Shown one piece after another: positions 1-7,925 of a stretch of DNA of 47,807 bases. Within the stretch, counting starts at the first letter, position 1. Every line of letters begins with the position of its first letter. Under the pieces are notes generated by a model. That model made no database searches. It saw nothing but the letters and a program-made list of their open reading frames with translations, and was not told where the DNA came from. The DNA comes from a virus. A program made the position numbers and the translations under genes. The stretch spans positions 1 through 47,807 of IMG/VR virus record IMGVR_UViG_3300021168_000046; one strand, 5' to 3'.

Positions 1-128
1 GTTCAGGAGATCGTCGAGGTCATCGACGTTCGAGTCATTGGTCGTGGTGCGCGAAGCTTCGGCAATCTGCGACTGCGTCGCCGTGTCGGAATTGGTCGGC
101 CCCATATTGGCTTCCTGGAAGCCAACCA
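1..128. repeat. Terminal direct repeat, left copy
   Basis: Bases 3-128 are identical to the last 126 bases of the window. Base 2 differs (t here, g at the right end) and base 1 matches. The repeat lies inside the portal coding sequence, which stays in frame when the ends are joined. This is what a circular assembly with an overlap of about 127 bases produces. A genuine short terminal redundancy of the packaged DNA is the alternative. Confidence 0.95.
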
Positions 129-1887
129 CCCGCAGCGTGTCCTCGAAATAGGGCGAGACGTCGTACAGCGCCGGATTGATCTCTGGCCCAGTGAAGGCTT
201 GCAGGAGATCCCCGACTTTCTGGCCGGGTTGCAGGCCGTTCAACTCAAGAATGGCGTTCGATGGATGCGATTCGAGCTTCTCGACATCCTCCGCATCGAG
301 CGCGCCGGCGCTGACCACCGTCTTCGGGCGAGCGGCTCGACGATGCTCGCGCATGCCCTGGCGAGCGGTGTTGTAATCAAGCTGCATGTCCTTCATCAGC
401 CGCACGTCCGAGGGCGGGAAAATATCGTCCTCGTGGTCGGTTTCGTTGAAGGTCAGGGTGAACCAGGGCCAGAAGCGTTCGAGCGGCGTGTCGGGCGCGC
501 CAGGCTCGCGCATAAAATCCGGGTAGCCGTCGCAAACGACATACACGAGCCCGTCTTTGCGGTTGTAAATCTCCCAGATGCAGCAGCACTGCTTGTCGTC
601 GCCAAGCCCCTTCTCGCGATCGTTCGGCCCGAGCTGCATCAAACCATTGGCCCGCACGCCGGCGTTCATGCCACCGTCCGGCCGACTGTAGGAGATGTAA
701 TTTTTGCCGACGTCGCGACCGTAAATTTCTTTCACTTCGTTGGGGCTGAGAATGTATTCCTCCGCCACCCAGTCGGAGCCGAGGAAACCGCGCAGATGAA
801 TGCACTTGGTGTCGGGGATGATCGAGAACGAGCTGGGGTAATCGTACGTCAGTCCCTCGTGAGCGATGAACTCAACCTCGCTCTGCAGATCCTGCACCAT
901 CAAGCGCAATTGTTCGGCTTCAGCGCTATCCGGATCACTCTCGTCGTCGGCGATATCCGCTGCGAGACGTTCGAGAGTCCCGAGGCGCTCATTGATGTCG
1001 GATAGCTTGGCGATCACGTCAGGGCGCTTCTGCATCACCCGCTCGAACCCGAGCTTGACGTAAGCGACGCCGACCGTCAGCGCCCGCCGCACCGTCATCT
1101 TCATCAATTGCTTGAACGGGTGGAGCTGCTGACTGACCTGGTAAGCGTAGAGCAGCTCCAGCGTCTTGGCGATCTTGTCGAGTAACTCCGTTTGCTGTTT
1201 GACCTGGCTGGCGTCCTGGATGATCGCCATGCCCTGCTGCAGCATCTGCGGCAGCATCGGGTTGGCCCCTGGAGGAGCAACCCCCAACCCCGGGGGCGCG
1301 CCAGGGGGTCCGCCGGGCGCTGGAGGCCCTGGCGGGGCTCCAGGCAGGCCAGGAGGCCCCATCGGCGCATTCATACCGGGCGGAGCCCCAGGAGGCGCTG
1401 GCGGCGCTCCCATGGTCGCGCCGGCCAGCCCGCCGCTCTGCATCGCCATCTCGCCGGCTTGCTGGATCGCCTGCAGGCTCTGCTCGGTGCCGTCCCACAC
1501 CGTGTTGAGGATCATCTCGCGCCGCTTGGCGACCGCCTTCGGATTGCGCGCGTACAGGAACGACACCCGCTGCGTCACCTCGCGCAGGGTGATGTTGGCG
1601 ACGTACCTTTTCTCTTTGGGATTCTTTGACCATTGCTTGCCGAGGCAGAAGTCTTGGTCCTCCTTCATCCGATCGAAGGCCGGCTTCCAGTGCTTCTTGG
1701 CGTGTTTGACTTCGGTGCCCCAGGCTTTGACCAAAGCCTTACGCGCCGGCGGCGGGTCCGGCCGCTCACGATCGATCATCTTGGCGTCGGCTTCGCCTCG
1801 CTGCAGAATCTGCGCGCCGCTAACGCCCTGCGGCGTGCCGAATAAACCCTGCACCGCCGCTTGGGTCGGATCTGTAGGACCAGGCAT
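1..1887 (-). CDS. Phage portal protein, N-terminal 629 codons (continues at the right end of the window)
   Basis: The portal is the dodecameric ring at the capsid vertex through which DNA enters and leaves and on which the tail is built. The frame is open from ATG at 1887 to base 1 and joins, on the circle, the frame ending at 47128; the whole product is about 812 residues. Visible family features are an N-terminal charged region, a segment of the type YARNPKAVAKRR near residue 115, aromatic-rich middle blocks, and a stretch near the left edge containing SDTATQSQIAEASR. Residues about 155-208 are an unusual Pro-Gly-Ala-rich, collagen-like insertion. The ATG shares its A with the TGA stop of the preceding small gene, implying translational coupling. 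Terminase upstream and scaffold/capsid downstream support the call. The assignment is by family resemblance. Confidence 0.88.
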   Translation of the reverse strand, partial: MPGPTDPTQAAVQGLFGTPQGVSGAQILQRGEADAKMIDRERPDPPPARKALVKAWGTEVKHAKKHWKPAFDRMKEDQDFCLGKQWSKNPKEKRYVANITLREVTQRVSFLYARNPKAVAKRREMILNTVWDGTEQSLQAIQQAGEMAMQSGGLAGATMGAPPAPPGAPPGMNAPMGPPGLPGAPPGPPAPGGPPGAPPGLGVAPPGANPMLPQMLQQGMAIIQDASQVKQQTELLDKIAKTLELLYAYQVSQQLHPFKQLMKMTVRRALTVGVAYVKLGFERVMQKRPDVIAKLSDINERLGTLERLAADIADDESDPDSAEAEQLRLMVQDLQSEVEFIAHEGLTYDYPSSFSIIPDTKCIHLRGFLGSDWVAEEYILSPNEVKEIYGRDVGKNYISYSRPDGGMNAGVRANGLMQLGPNDREKGLGDDKQCCCIWEIYNRKDGLVYVVCDGYPDFMREPGAPDTPLERFWPWFTLTFNETDHEDDIFPPSDVRLMKDMQLDYNTARQGMREHRRAARPKTVVSAGALDAEDVEKLESHPSNAILELNGLQPGQKVGDLLQAFTGPEINPALYDVSPYFEDTLRVVGFQEANMGPTNSDTATQSQIAEASRTTTNDSNVDDLDDLLN

Positions 1888-2099
1888 CACCGCCCATCCT
1901 TCGCTTGCGCAACCAGTTCCTGCAAAAGATCGTCGAGCGTGTCACCATGCCCGGTCGCATAACTATGCTCGATCATCCATGCGGCGACCGCTTCGCGCAC
2001 AATAATCTCAAGCTCTTCAGGCGAGGGACCAAACAGCCCTTTGAGGCCGTTCACCACCGCGACAACTTTCGGGTCGGCCGCCATCATTTCACCAGCCAT
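1887..2099 (-). CDS. Small hypothetical protein between terminase and portal
   Basis: A protein of about 70 residues with a helical, acidic C-terminal half (LDDLLQELVAQAKDG) and no membrane segment. It overlaps the end of the large terminase gene, and its stop overlaps the portal start, so it is embedded in a coupled packaging operon. The start is uncertain: ATG at 2099 and ATG at 2087 are both possible, and an in-frame ATG also lies at 2120. Its position suggests a small packaging or portal-assembly accessory, but I recognise no family. Confidence 0.7.
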   Translation of the reverse strand: MAGEMMAADPKVVAVVNGLKGLFGPSPEELEIIVREAVAAWMIEHSYATGHGDTLDDLLQELVAQAKDGR

Positions 2100-3654
2100 C
2101 CATTGCGGCGCGCGCCTCACGTTCGGCGCGCTTGGTGTTCTCCTTCACCCAGGCCAGGGTGAACTCTTTCGCAGCCCCCTCCCGCGCCTTCGGCTTGCCA
2201 CGCGCCGGAATCTGCTTCATCAGCCCGAGCCCGATCAGCGACAGCGTGTCGACGAAGTCATCAAAACCAGAGTGGGGGAATTTTAGCAATTGATCGCGCG
2301 CGTCGCTGAACCACCGCGTAAAGCGGGGAAACCAGACCCGGCCCATACTCATGCGGGCGGCGATCGATTGCGCCCGCGCCTGCTTGTCAGCGACCGGGGC
2401 GATCTCGTCGATCGAGCAAAACACCCGCTTTTCGAGCATGCGCTTACGCAAGAACGGTCCGATCGATTTGGTGATCGCGCCCTTTTCACCCCACCACAGC
2501 ATCGGCCGATATTTCGCCATCAGATTGATCACCGCCTCGATGCTGGCGTCGCTGGGCAGGCGCGCCCACACCAGGTCCGGCATGATCCAAAGGTTGTCGT
2601 TCTCGTCGACCCCGACCACCATGTGACAGCTCTTGTCATTCTCCTGCGTGGTCGCCACCGCCAGGTCGCTGGCTCCGTAGTAGCGCAGCGAATCCGGGTG
2701 CGGCAGGTCGGACATTTTGTTGTACATGCGGATGTGGTCGAGCTTGAAGAACGAGCCTTCCGCCGGCGTCGGCCGGCCCTGGTAGAGGGCGGTGAAGCCC
2801 CGCGGGTCCGCTCGCCTTTGATCCAACAAAAAGTCGGTTCCAAATCGACTTTCCCACAAGGGCGTGTCGATCGGCCGGCCGAGCGGGTCGTCCTCTTCGG
2901 CCAGCGCCGGCAGGTTGATGATTGACCAGCTCGCCGCCTCTTCCTCGTTGTAATAGGGATTGGTCGGGTCGGTATGGCGACCGATGATGTCGTCTTCGTT
3001 CCAGCGCGTGGCGATGATCACCAGCGCCGCATCCTGGGTCATCATGCGATAGCGCAGGACGTTGTTGTACCAGTTCCACAACGCTTCGCGCACGATCGGC
3101 GAATCCGCCTCTTTGCGGTTCTTGACCGGGTCGTCGAGGATGTTGATGTCGCCGCCGCGGCCGGTCAGCGTGCCGCCGACGCCGACAAAGAACAGGTCGC
3201 CGCCATCGACGATGCGCAGCCGATCGTTGGCCGCGCCGCCGTAGCGCAGCTCCAGCTTCGGAAAGACATGCTTGTAGAGCGGCGACTGCATCGTCGTCTT
3301 GACCACGCCGCCGATGTCCTGGGCGAATTTATCGTTGTAGGTCGCGAACACGATCGACTTGCGCGGATTGCGGCCGACCGCCCAGGTCGGAAACAGCATC
3401 GAGGCGAGCTTGGTCTTGCCGTGCCGCGGCGGACACGAGATCATCAATCGTTTGATCCGCCCAGCCTCGACCTCCTCCAGCGCCGCCGCGATCACCCGAT
3501 GGTGGCGCGCCACTTCATAGGCCGAGCAATTAGGGTCGACCCGGCGGTCCGGGTCAGGGCTCATGTAGCGCGCGAACGGGATCAGGCTGGCGCGCGATTT
3601 GAGGATCTCCTTCTTCCGTTCGAGAAGCAGGAGCCGGCGATCGGCGGCGTTCAA
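2089..3654 (-). CDS. terL: Terminase large subunit (packaging ATPase-nuclease)
   Basis: TerL pumps DNA into the prohead and cuts the concatemer. The 521-residue product has the expected two domains. The ATPase domain shows a Walker A-like CPPRHGKTK at residues 74-82, a Walker B ending in DDP at about 174-176, and the coupling motif ATRWNEDDIIGR at about 215-226. The C-terminal RNase H-like nuclease half shows GASDLAV near residue 330 and a late acidic cluster, DDFVDTLSLIGLGL. Length is normal for the family. ATG 3654 overlaps the stop of the upstream gene by 4 bases. Portal and a small gene follow. The subunit's small partner is not adjacent; the best candidate lies at 10973-11251. Confidence 0.95.
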   Translation of the reverse strand: MNAADRRLLLLERKKEILKSRASLIPFARYMSPDPDRRVDPNCSAYEVARHHRVIAAALEEVEAGRIKRLMISCPPRHGKTKLASMLFPTWAVGRNPRKSIVFATYNDKFAQDIGGVVKTTMQSPLYKHVFPKLELRYGGAANDRLRIVDGGDLFFVGVGGTLTGRGGDINILDDPVKNRKEADSPIVREALWNWYNNVLRYRMMTQDAALVIIATRWNEDDIIGRHTDPTNPYYNEEEAASWSIINLPALAEEDDPLGRPIDTPLWESRFGTDFLLDQRRADPRGFTALYQGRPTPAEGSFFKLDHIRMYNKMSDLPHPDSLRYYGASDLAVATTQENDKSCHMVVGVDENDNLWIMPDLVWARLPSDASIEAVINLMAKYRPMLWWGEKGAITKSIGPFLRKRMLEKRVFCSIDEIAPVADKQARAQSIAARMSMGRVWFPRFTRWFSDARDQLLKFPHSGFDDFVDTLSLIGLGLMKQIPARGKPKAREGAAKEFTLAWVKENTKRAEREARAAMDGW

Positions 3655-3932
3655 TCGTAGCCGTCGCCGTCCTCGTTGAGGCTCGATCCCGAGGGGATCT
3701 TGTCCGACGAGCCGCCGCCGCCTTTGCCGGGCCGATATTTCGCCACCATCGCATCGCCATGTTCGCTGACGCCGCCGCGCGAAAACAAGCTGTTGCTGAA
3801 GTCGCCGTCATCACCGCGTCCCATGCCGACATGACCGCCCTCGCTCGGCGAGCCAACGCCATGGCCATGCGGGTCGCAATGGTCGTCGCCGGCGGTCGAC
3901 GCGCCAGGGGTTCTAGGATCGATCTTTTTCAT
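3651..3932 (-). CDS. Hypothetical Gly/His/Asp-rich small protein
   Basis: Ninety-three residues, rich in Gly, His, Asp and Ser (for example CDPHGHGVG and KGGGGSSDK), with no predicted membrane segment, so probably disordered. It ends by overlapping the terminase start by 4 bases and itself overlaps the gene upstream by 20 bases, so it is co-translated with the packaging genes. The frame is favoured by this tight overlap on both sides rather than by homology. A Lys-rich start followed by a His/Asp-rich body could bind metal, but that is speculation. Confidence 0.65.
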   Translation of the reverse strand: MKKIDPRTPGASTAGDDHCDPHGHGVGSPSEGGHVGMGRGDDGDFSNSLFSRGGVSEHGDAMVAKYRPGKGGGGSSDKIPSGSSLNEDGDGYD

Positions 3933-4095
3933 CGCTTTGCTTTTCCTTCTCCTGCAGCCGCGCAGCGTGCTTCTCGGCTTCTTCCTGCTCGATCTTGTCA
4001 GCTTCCTCTTCGGTCGCCGGCTGGCCAGTGACGTAATCCTTGTCGCCAGGCTGCGGCAGCGGACGCTTGTACTTCGGCGGTTCGTCGTCGATCAT
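3913..4095 (-). CDS. Small highly charged protein
   Basis: Sixty residues with a proline-containing N-terminus (DDEPPKYKRPLPQPGDKDYV) and a C-terminal half made almost wholly of Glu, Lys, Gln and Ala, which should form a single amphipathic or coiled helix. Proteins of this composition are common near packaging genes in alphaproteobacterial phages; I know no function. It is the first gene after a perfect hairpin at 4120-4144 and overlaps the next gene by 20 bases. Confidence 0.7.
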   Translation of the reverse strand: MIDDEPPKYKRPLPQPGDKDYVTGQPATEEEADKIEQEEAEKHAARLQEKEKQSDEKDRS

Positions 4096-4119
4096 GTTGA
4101 GACCCTTTCAGGGTTTGGA

Positions 4120-4144
4120 GAGTTGGGCTGTTGTAGCCCAACTC
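4120..4144. other. Perfect 10-bp stem-loop in the gap between two late genes
   Basis: GAGTTGGGCT pairs exactly with AGCCCAACTC across the loop GTTGT. It lies in the 68-bp gap after the stop at 4164 and before the ATG at 4095. A second, short pairing (ACCCT/AGGGT around 4102-4115) sits next to it, close to the downstream start codon. There is no T-run on the 3' side for leftward transcription, so a processing or stability element or a weak terminator is more likely than a classical terminator. Confidence 0.6.
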
Positions 4145-4163
4145 CCAACGCGCAAAACAAAAA

Positions 4164-4913
4164 TCAGCGCGGCTGCGGCTGCGGCCGGGCCGGCGGCGTC
4201 CCGCCGACTCCGCCGGCAGGCGGGGTCGGAATGGTGATCACGGCGTAGCGATAACCGAGACCCGAGATCGCCACCAACGCAATCGCCTTGCCCGCGGGAA
4301 TCTCCGGCGGCAGCGGCGGCCACACGGTGCCCGGCGGCGGATCGACCGGAGGCGGCTCGACGCCCTCGACCGGCGGCAGGCTGTTGTCCGGCTTGCCAGG
4401 AATGGACGGCCAAATCGGCAAGCCATGATCCGGGCGCTCCGGGCGTCCGCCTACGCCCCAGCCAGGATCGATCGGCAGACCGCCGCCCGGAGGCCGCGGC
4501 CAAACATGCGGCGGGCGCTGCGGCGGAATAGGCGGCCAAACCTCCCCTCCATCAACGCCCCAATCAGGATCAATCGGACGACCAGGATACGACGGCAGGT
4601 GACCAGGGCGACCGGGGTAAGAGCCGGGCGGACGATTGCCAACATGCGGCGGCCGACCAACACCCCATTCCGGGTCAACCGGACCCTCGCCTTGCGATCC
4701 TTCGCCTTCATCGATTCCATAATCAGGATCGACCGGGCGACCCCATCGATCAAATCTGCGCTTGACGCGCAACCACCCAGAAACAAACGGCATGGCCTTC
4801 TCCTTTTCCTCCAAAAGGAATGCTGCGACGCCGGGAGGGACGACGTCGTAGTTCGCTAAAATGTGCGCCGGCGGCGGCCACTGCACTGCCGCCGGCCAGA
4901 TAAACGTCGCCAT
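4164..4913 (-). CDS. Proline/glycine-rich repeat protein
   Basis: The 249-residue product has a short folded-looking N-terminus (first 55 residues, Trp- and Pro-containing) followed by a long Pro/Gly/Trp-rich region. A motif of the form P-[VI]-D-P-x-[WY]-G-[VI] recurs four times (PVDPDYGI, PVDPEWGV, PIDPDWGV, PIDPGWGV), separated by Pro-Gly linkers, and a PDNSLPP element follows. The last 45 residues return to a more hydrophobic sequence before a PQPQPR tail. It sits between an Ig-like protein and the packaging genes in the leftward late operon, so a virion decoration or fibre-linker role is plausible but inferred. No catalytic motif is visible. Confidence 0.78.
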   Translation of the reverse strand: MATFIWPAAVQWPPPAHILANYDVVPPGVAAFLLEEKEKAMPFVSGWLRVKRRFDRWGRPVDPDYGIDEGEGSQGEGPVDPEWGVGRPPHVGNRPPGSYPGRPGHLPSYPGRPIDPDWGVDGGEVWPPIPPQRPPHVWPRPPGGGLPIDPGWGVGGRPERPDHGLPIWPSIPGKPDNSLPPVEGVEPPPVDPPPGTVWPPLPPEIPAGKAIALVAISGLGYRYAVITIPTPPAGGVGGTPPARPQPQPR

Positions 4914-5287
4914 TAAGCTACCGCGACAGCATTACTGGCTTGTGTCGTTGAGCCGCCGGCGTTGTGCGCCGTCTCCCGACACGAGACATTGGTTCCGCTG
5001 TCGGCGGCGACGAGGGTGTAAACCAAAGCCGTCGCGCCGGCGATCGGGAGCGCGCCCCGATACCAGGCATAGGTGCGGGAGGTCGGGCTGTTCGTCCACA
5101 CGCCCGGCGCGCAAGTCAGGTTCGAGCCGACCGTGCCCGAACCGGTCACCGCCGGCGGCGTGGTGTTGACCGGGGCCGGCGGCACATAGCCCCAGTAGTG
5201 ATGCAGCCGAGGACGCTGCGCCCGCACCAGAGCGCGAGTGCGCTCATTGACGAATTTGAGTTCAGCAGCAGTCGGCGGCCTAGCCAT
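4913..5287 (-). CDS. Ig-like domain protein, probable virion decoration
   Basis: A protein of 124 residues. After a basic N-terminal helix (ELKFVNERTRALVRAQRPR) comes one bacterial Ig-like beta-sandwich: TGSGTVGSNLTCAPGVW, then TYAWYRG, IAGATA, YTLVAADSGTNVSC and a C-terminal SNAVAVA. The paired Cys residues and the tryptophans are in the usual places. Such domains decorate phage capsids and tails and bind weakly to cell-surface sugars. I use ATG 5287 because GGAGG lies 8 bases upstream; an in-frame ATG at 5302 is also present. Its stop touches the start of the proline-rich gene. Confidence 0.85.
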   Translation of the reverse strand: MARPPTAAELKFVNERTRALVRAQRPRLHHYWGYVPPAPVNTTPPAVTGSGTVGSNLTCAPGVWTNSPTSRTYAWYRGALPIAGATALVYTLVAADSGTNVSCRETAHNAGGSTTQASNAVAVA

Positions 5288-5291
5288 CAGA

Positions 5292-5522
5292 TTAACCTCC
5301 ATGCAGAGCCAGAAGATGGACGGTCGGCATACCGAGCAGAAGCGCGACGACCATGTAAAGCGCGATCAGCGCCACCACCAAGAGATAGAGCCGCTGCACG
5401 TTCCAGTCGATCGGCCACTGAAACCATTTGGCGATCATCACGATCATCGCGCCGATCAGCACCAGGACCGCAATCACGATGGCGACGTTGATGACGCCAA
5501 GAAGCAAACCGGCAAGACTCAT
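5292..5522 (-). CDS. Small two-helix membrane protein, holin or spanin-like candidate
   Basis: Seventy-six residues with two strongly hydrophobic segments, at about residues 4-31 and 42-64, joined by a short Trp-containing loop (KWFQWPIDWNVQR). It overlaps by 4 bases the end of another one-membrane-pass gene that directly follows the endolysin gene, so the three form a lysis cassette. Two-helix size and placement fit a class II holin, which forms lesions in the inner membrane. The identification rests on topology and neighbours only. Confidence 0.7.
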   Translation of the reverse strand: MSLAGLLLGVINVAIVIAVLVLIGAMIVMIAKWFQWPIDWNVQRLYLLVVALIALYMVVALLLGMPTVHLLALHGG

Positions 5523-5704
5523 TCGGAAGGCTCCTTTCGACTCTTGTTGAACCAGTAACCTGCGATCAGCGCGCTAATCGTTGGGATCGTCACCAAAAGC
5601 TTGTCGACGACCTGCTGGTTGTGGATGATCTCCGTGCCCATCAGCACCATCGCGGTCGCCGAGATGACGCCCCAAGCGAGAGTGATGATGAGATCGGCGC
5701 GCAT
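5519..5704 (-). CDS. Small membrane protein, holin candidate
   Basis: Sixty-one residues with a hydrophobic segment at about 5-22 (LIITLAWGVISATAMVLMG), a polar middle, a second hydrophobic stretch near 38-51 and a charged C-terminus (NKSRKEPSE). The ATG overlaps the TGA of the endolysin, the usual coupling of endolysin and holin. Either this or the following two-helix protein may be the holin, and the other an antiholin; the sequence does not decide which. Confidence 0.72.
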   Translation of the reverse strand: MRADLIITLAWGVISATAMVLMGTEIIHNQQVVDKLLVTIPTISALIAGYWFNKSRKEPSE

Positions 5705-6306
5705 CAGCCTTTCGCTTTCCAGCGCGCATAAGCGTTCGCCATTTTCTGGTCGTAAGCGTTTTGCGCGTAGCCGGGACCGTTGTAGCCACGCGCGAAGGTC
5801 GCCCATTGCTTGTTGCGCAGCGCCGTGTCGAGTTTGTTGGCTTGAATGAATTTGACGAAAGCGTTGAGATGCGCCGGCGCGCCGCCAGTCCACATGGCGT
5901 CAACGAACTCTTGCGAGGTATCGAAACCGCATTGCTTGTGGTTCTGGCCGAGGATTTGAAACGTGCCCCACGAGCAGGCTTTGTTGGCCGCGTCGGGGTT
6001 GAGCTTGCGCGCGTCCTCGTAGCGAGCGTGCTCCTGCGCGCTGGTCTTACCGTAGAGCGCGCGGTTCCACGTCGGCGATGACAGACTGTACCCTCTCCGA
6101 TCCATAGCCCCCGCGTGCTTGCCGCCCGTCTCCTTGTGGAAGACGTGCGCCTCGTAGAGGATCACGGGGCGGCCATCGGGCAAGAACCCAGCGCCGGCCG
6201 CCTCGACTTCGGCGACGGCGCGGATCGCCGCGACCTCGACGTTGAGCGCTTTCGCCGCGCGAGCGAAGTCCGCATCGGTCAAAGTCCGCTGCAGCGTCTC
6301 GCTCAT
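5704..6306 (-). CDS. Endolysin, N-acetylmuramidase family (DUF3380-like)
   Basis: This enzyme cleaves the glycan backbone of peptidoglycan to release progeny. The 200-residue product matches the family throughout: the catalytic region VAEVEAAGAGFLPDGRP with the probable catalytic Glu35, then ILYEAHVFHKET, SPTWNRALYG, ACSWGTFQILGQNHKQCGF, EFVDAMW and the C-terminal WATFARGYNGPGYAQN. It is one compact domain without a signal peptide or a separate wall-binding domain, so it needs a holin for export. The two membrane genes directly downstream supply that context. ATG 6306 overlaps the stop of the tail fibre. Confidence 0.93.
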   Translation of the reverse strand: MSETLQRTLTDADFARAAKALNVEVAAIRAVAEVEAAGAGFLPDGRPVILYEAHVFHKETGGKHAGAMDRRGYSLSSPTWNRALYGKTSAQEHARYEDARKLNPDAANKACSWGTFQILGQNHKQCGFDTSQEFVDAMWTGGAPAHLNAFVKFIQANKLDTALRNKQWATFARGYNGPGYAQNAYDQKMANAYARWKAKG

Positions 6307-7907
6307 CGCGCGTGACTCACTTCGGCGCGCAAAGCCTCGACTTGAGCGCTCAATGTCTTCACCGAATTGATCAGAGCATAGATCAGCTCGGAGGCATTAA
6401 CATTGCGAAGATCAGTCACCCGCACGCCATCGATATAGCCCTCGCTCTCGCTGACCATGCTGGGAAAGATTTGCTCAAGCTCTTGAGCGACGAGACCGAC
6501 GAACGGCTTCTGTTCAAGCGCGACGTGATAGTGCATCGAAGCGGGATAGGGCGCTTCGACGACCTCAATCAGCGGCGTCGGATCATCAGGCAAACGAGCA
6601 GGCGGCGTGCTCACATCGGCGGTTGAAGTGTCGTTGCCCTTGTAAGTGTAGACAACAGGACGAAGTCGCAGCACCTCGTCGAGCCCCGCGGTATATTCGC
6701 TTTGCACCGTCTTGATGCGCGCGTCCGACAACGCGCCCCATTGGCCGCCGCCCGCCTGATAGCCAATACCGGGGCTGACGATGAAATTATGCCCGGAAGT
6801 CGGGGTGACGGTGATATCTTGAACCAAGCCGATGTTGGAGGGCGTGTTAGCGTTGGTCAGGTAAACAGTGCCATTGCCCGAATTGTAGTAAAATTGCCCC
6901 CTCACATTGCTTCCGGCGTCGAGAAGCTGGATAATCGGACTGGCGGTCTGGATGTTGACCGTTCCGTGAGCGGTCAGCGTGCTAGCGATGTCGACAGCGT
7001 TATTAACGGCAAGAGAGCCCGAGACAGTCAGACCGTTGCCCGCGACTACGGACGCAGCATTGAGGGTCATCAGATTAGACGGCCCCATCCTAATGTTCGC
7101 GCCGCTGTAATTATCAACCCAAGTCGATTCGCCAGTCGCGATGTTGAAATAAATTATGCTTCGATTGGTGGCTCCATCGAAGAGATAGAGGGCCGGATTG
7201 GCTGCACTTCCCTTATTGATCTGCAGGGTGCCGTTGTTGACCAGCACGTTGCTGCCAGAAAGCTGACCGGCAGCAGCGACATATCCATCTACGTTAATAT
7301 TTCCAGTAAAGCCTGCATTTGTTCCAGCCAGCGGTCCGGTCAGCGTGCCGCCGCTGATCGGCAGAAACGAGCCGCTATCGACGTAACGCTTCGTCGCCGC
7401 CTGCAAGTCTTGCGTGGGCGCGCCCGACAGGGTCAGCGGGCCGGTGAGCGTTCCGCCGGCGAGCGGAAGCTTGGTGTTGGCGACCGCCGTCGCCGCCGCG
7501 TCGCCTGCATCGACATAGCTCTTGTTCGCAGCCTGGGCTGGGGTCGTCGGGGCCGCCGCCGGAAGCGTGAGCGGCCCGGTCAGCGTTCCGCCGGCCAGCG
7601 GCAGATAAGCCGCCAAATCTTGCGCGGTGCCGATCTTCGACCAATTGGCGGCGACGAAGGCGCTCGGCGCGCTGGGCGCGATGGCGCGATAAAGATTGCC
7701 GGAATAGACAACAAAATCACCGATGGCGTAGTTCGCAGTCGGCATAAACAAGCGCACAGCGAGGAGCTTCTGCGCCGTCTGGGTGCTGTCGATAAAGCCG
7801 AGCGCGTTGTCAGAGAAGTTGAGCCACAGTTCGCCAGGCTGACGCTGGCCGGTTTGCGGCAACGCGCCAGGGACCGACGAGCGCAGGGTCTGAACGCGAT
7901 TGGACAT
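6303..7907 (-). CDS. Tail fibre with C-terminal S74 intramolecular chaperone
   Basis: A receptor-contacting fibre of 534 residues. The N-terminus is probably the virion-attachment part and is followed by a small binding module with YAIGDFVVYSGNLYRA (about 60-75). Three copies of the fibre repeat LPLAGGTLTGPL or a close variant lie near residues 102, 147 and 182. A beta-rich middle follows. From about residue 392 there is a peptidase S74 domain: SDARIK with the probable self-cleavage Ser, RLRPVVYTYKG, and VGLVAQELEQIFPSMV, ending in a coiled coil. In known S74 proteins this domain trimerises the fibre and then cuts itself off. It is followed by the lysis genes. Confidence 0.92.
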   Translation of the reverse strand: MSNRVQTLRSSVPGALPQTGQRQPGELWLNFSDNALGFIDSTQTAQKLLAVRLFMPTANYAIGDFVVYSGNLYRAIAPSAPSAFVAANWSKIGTAQDLAAYLPLAGGTLTGPLTLPAAAPTTPAQAANKSYVDAGDAAATAVANTKLPLAGGTLTGPLTLSGAPTQDLQAATKRYVDSGSFLPISGGTLTGPLAGTNAGFTGNINVDGYVAAAGQLSGSNVLVNNGTLQINKGSAANPALYLFDGATNRSIIYFNIATGESTWVDNYSGANIRMGPSNLMTLNAASVVAGNGLTVSGSLAVNNAVDIASTLTAHGTVNIQTASPIIQLLDAGSNVRGQFYYNSGNGTVYLTNANTPSNIGLVQDITVTPTSGHNFIVSPGIGYQAGGGQWGALSDARIKTVQSEYTAGLDEVLRLRPVVYTYKGNDTSTADVSTPPARLPDDPTPLIEVVEAPYPASMHYHVALEQKPFVGLVAQELEQIFPSMVSESEGYIDGVRVTDLRNVNASELIYALINSVKTLSAQVEALRAEVSHAR

Positions 7908-7925
7908 GGCTATGTAGCCTTTCCG

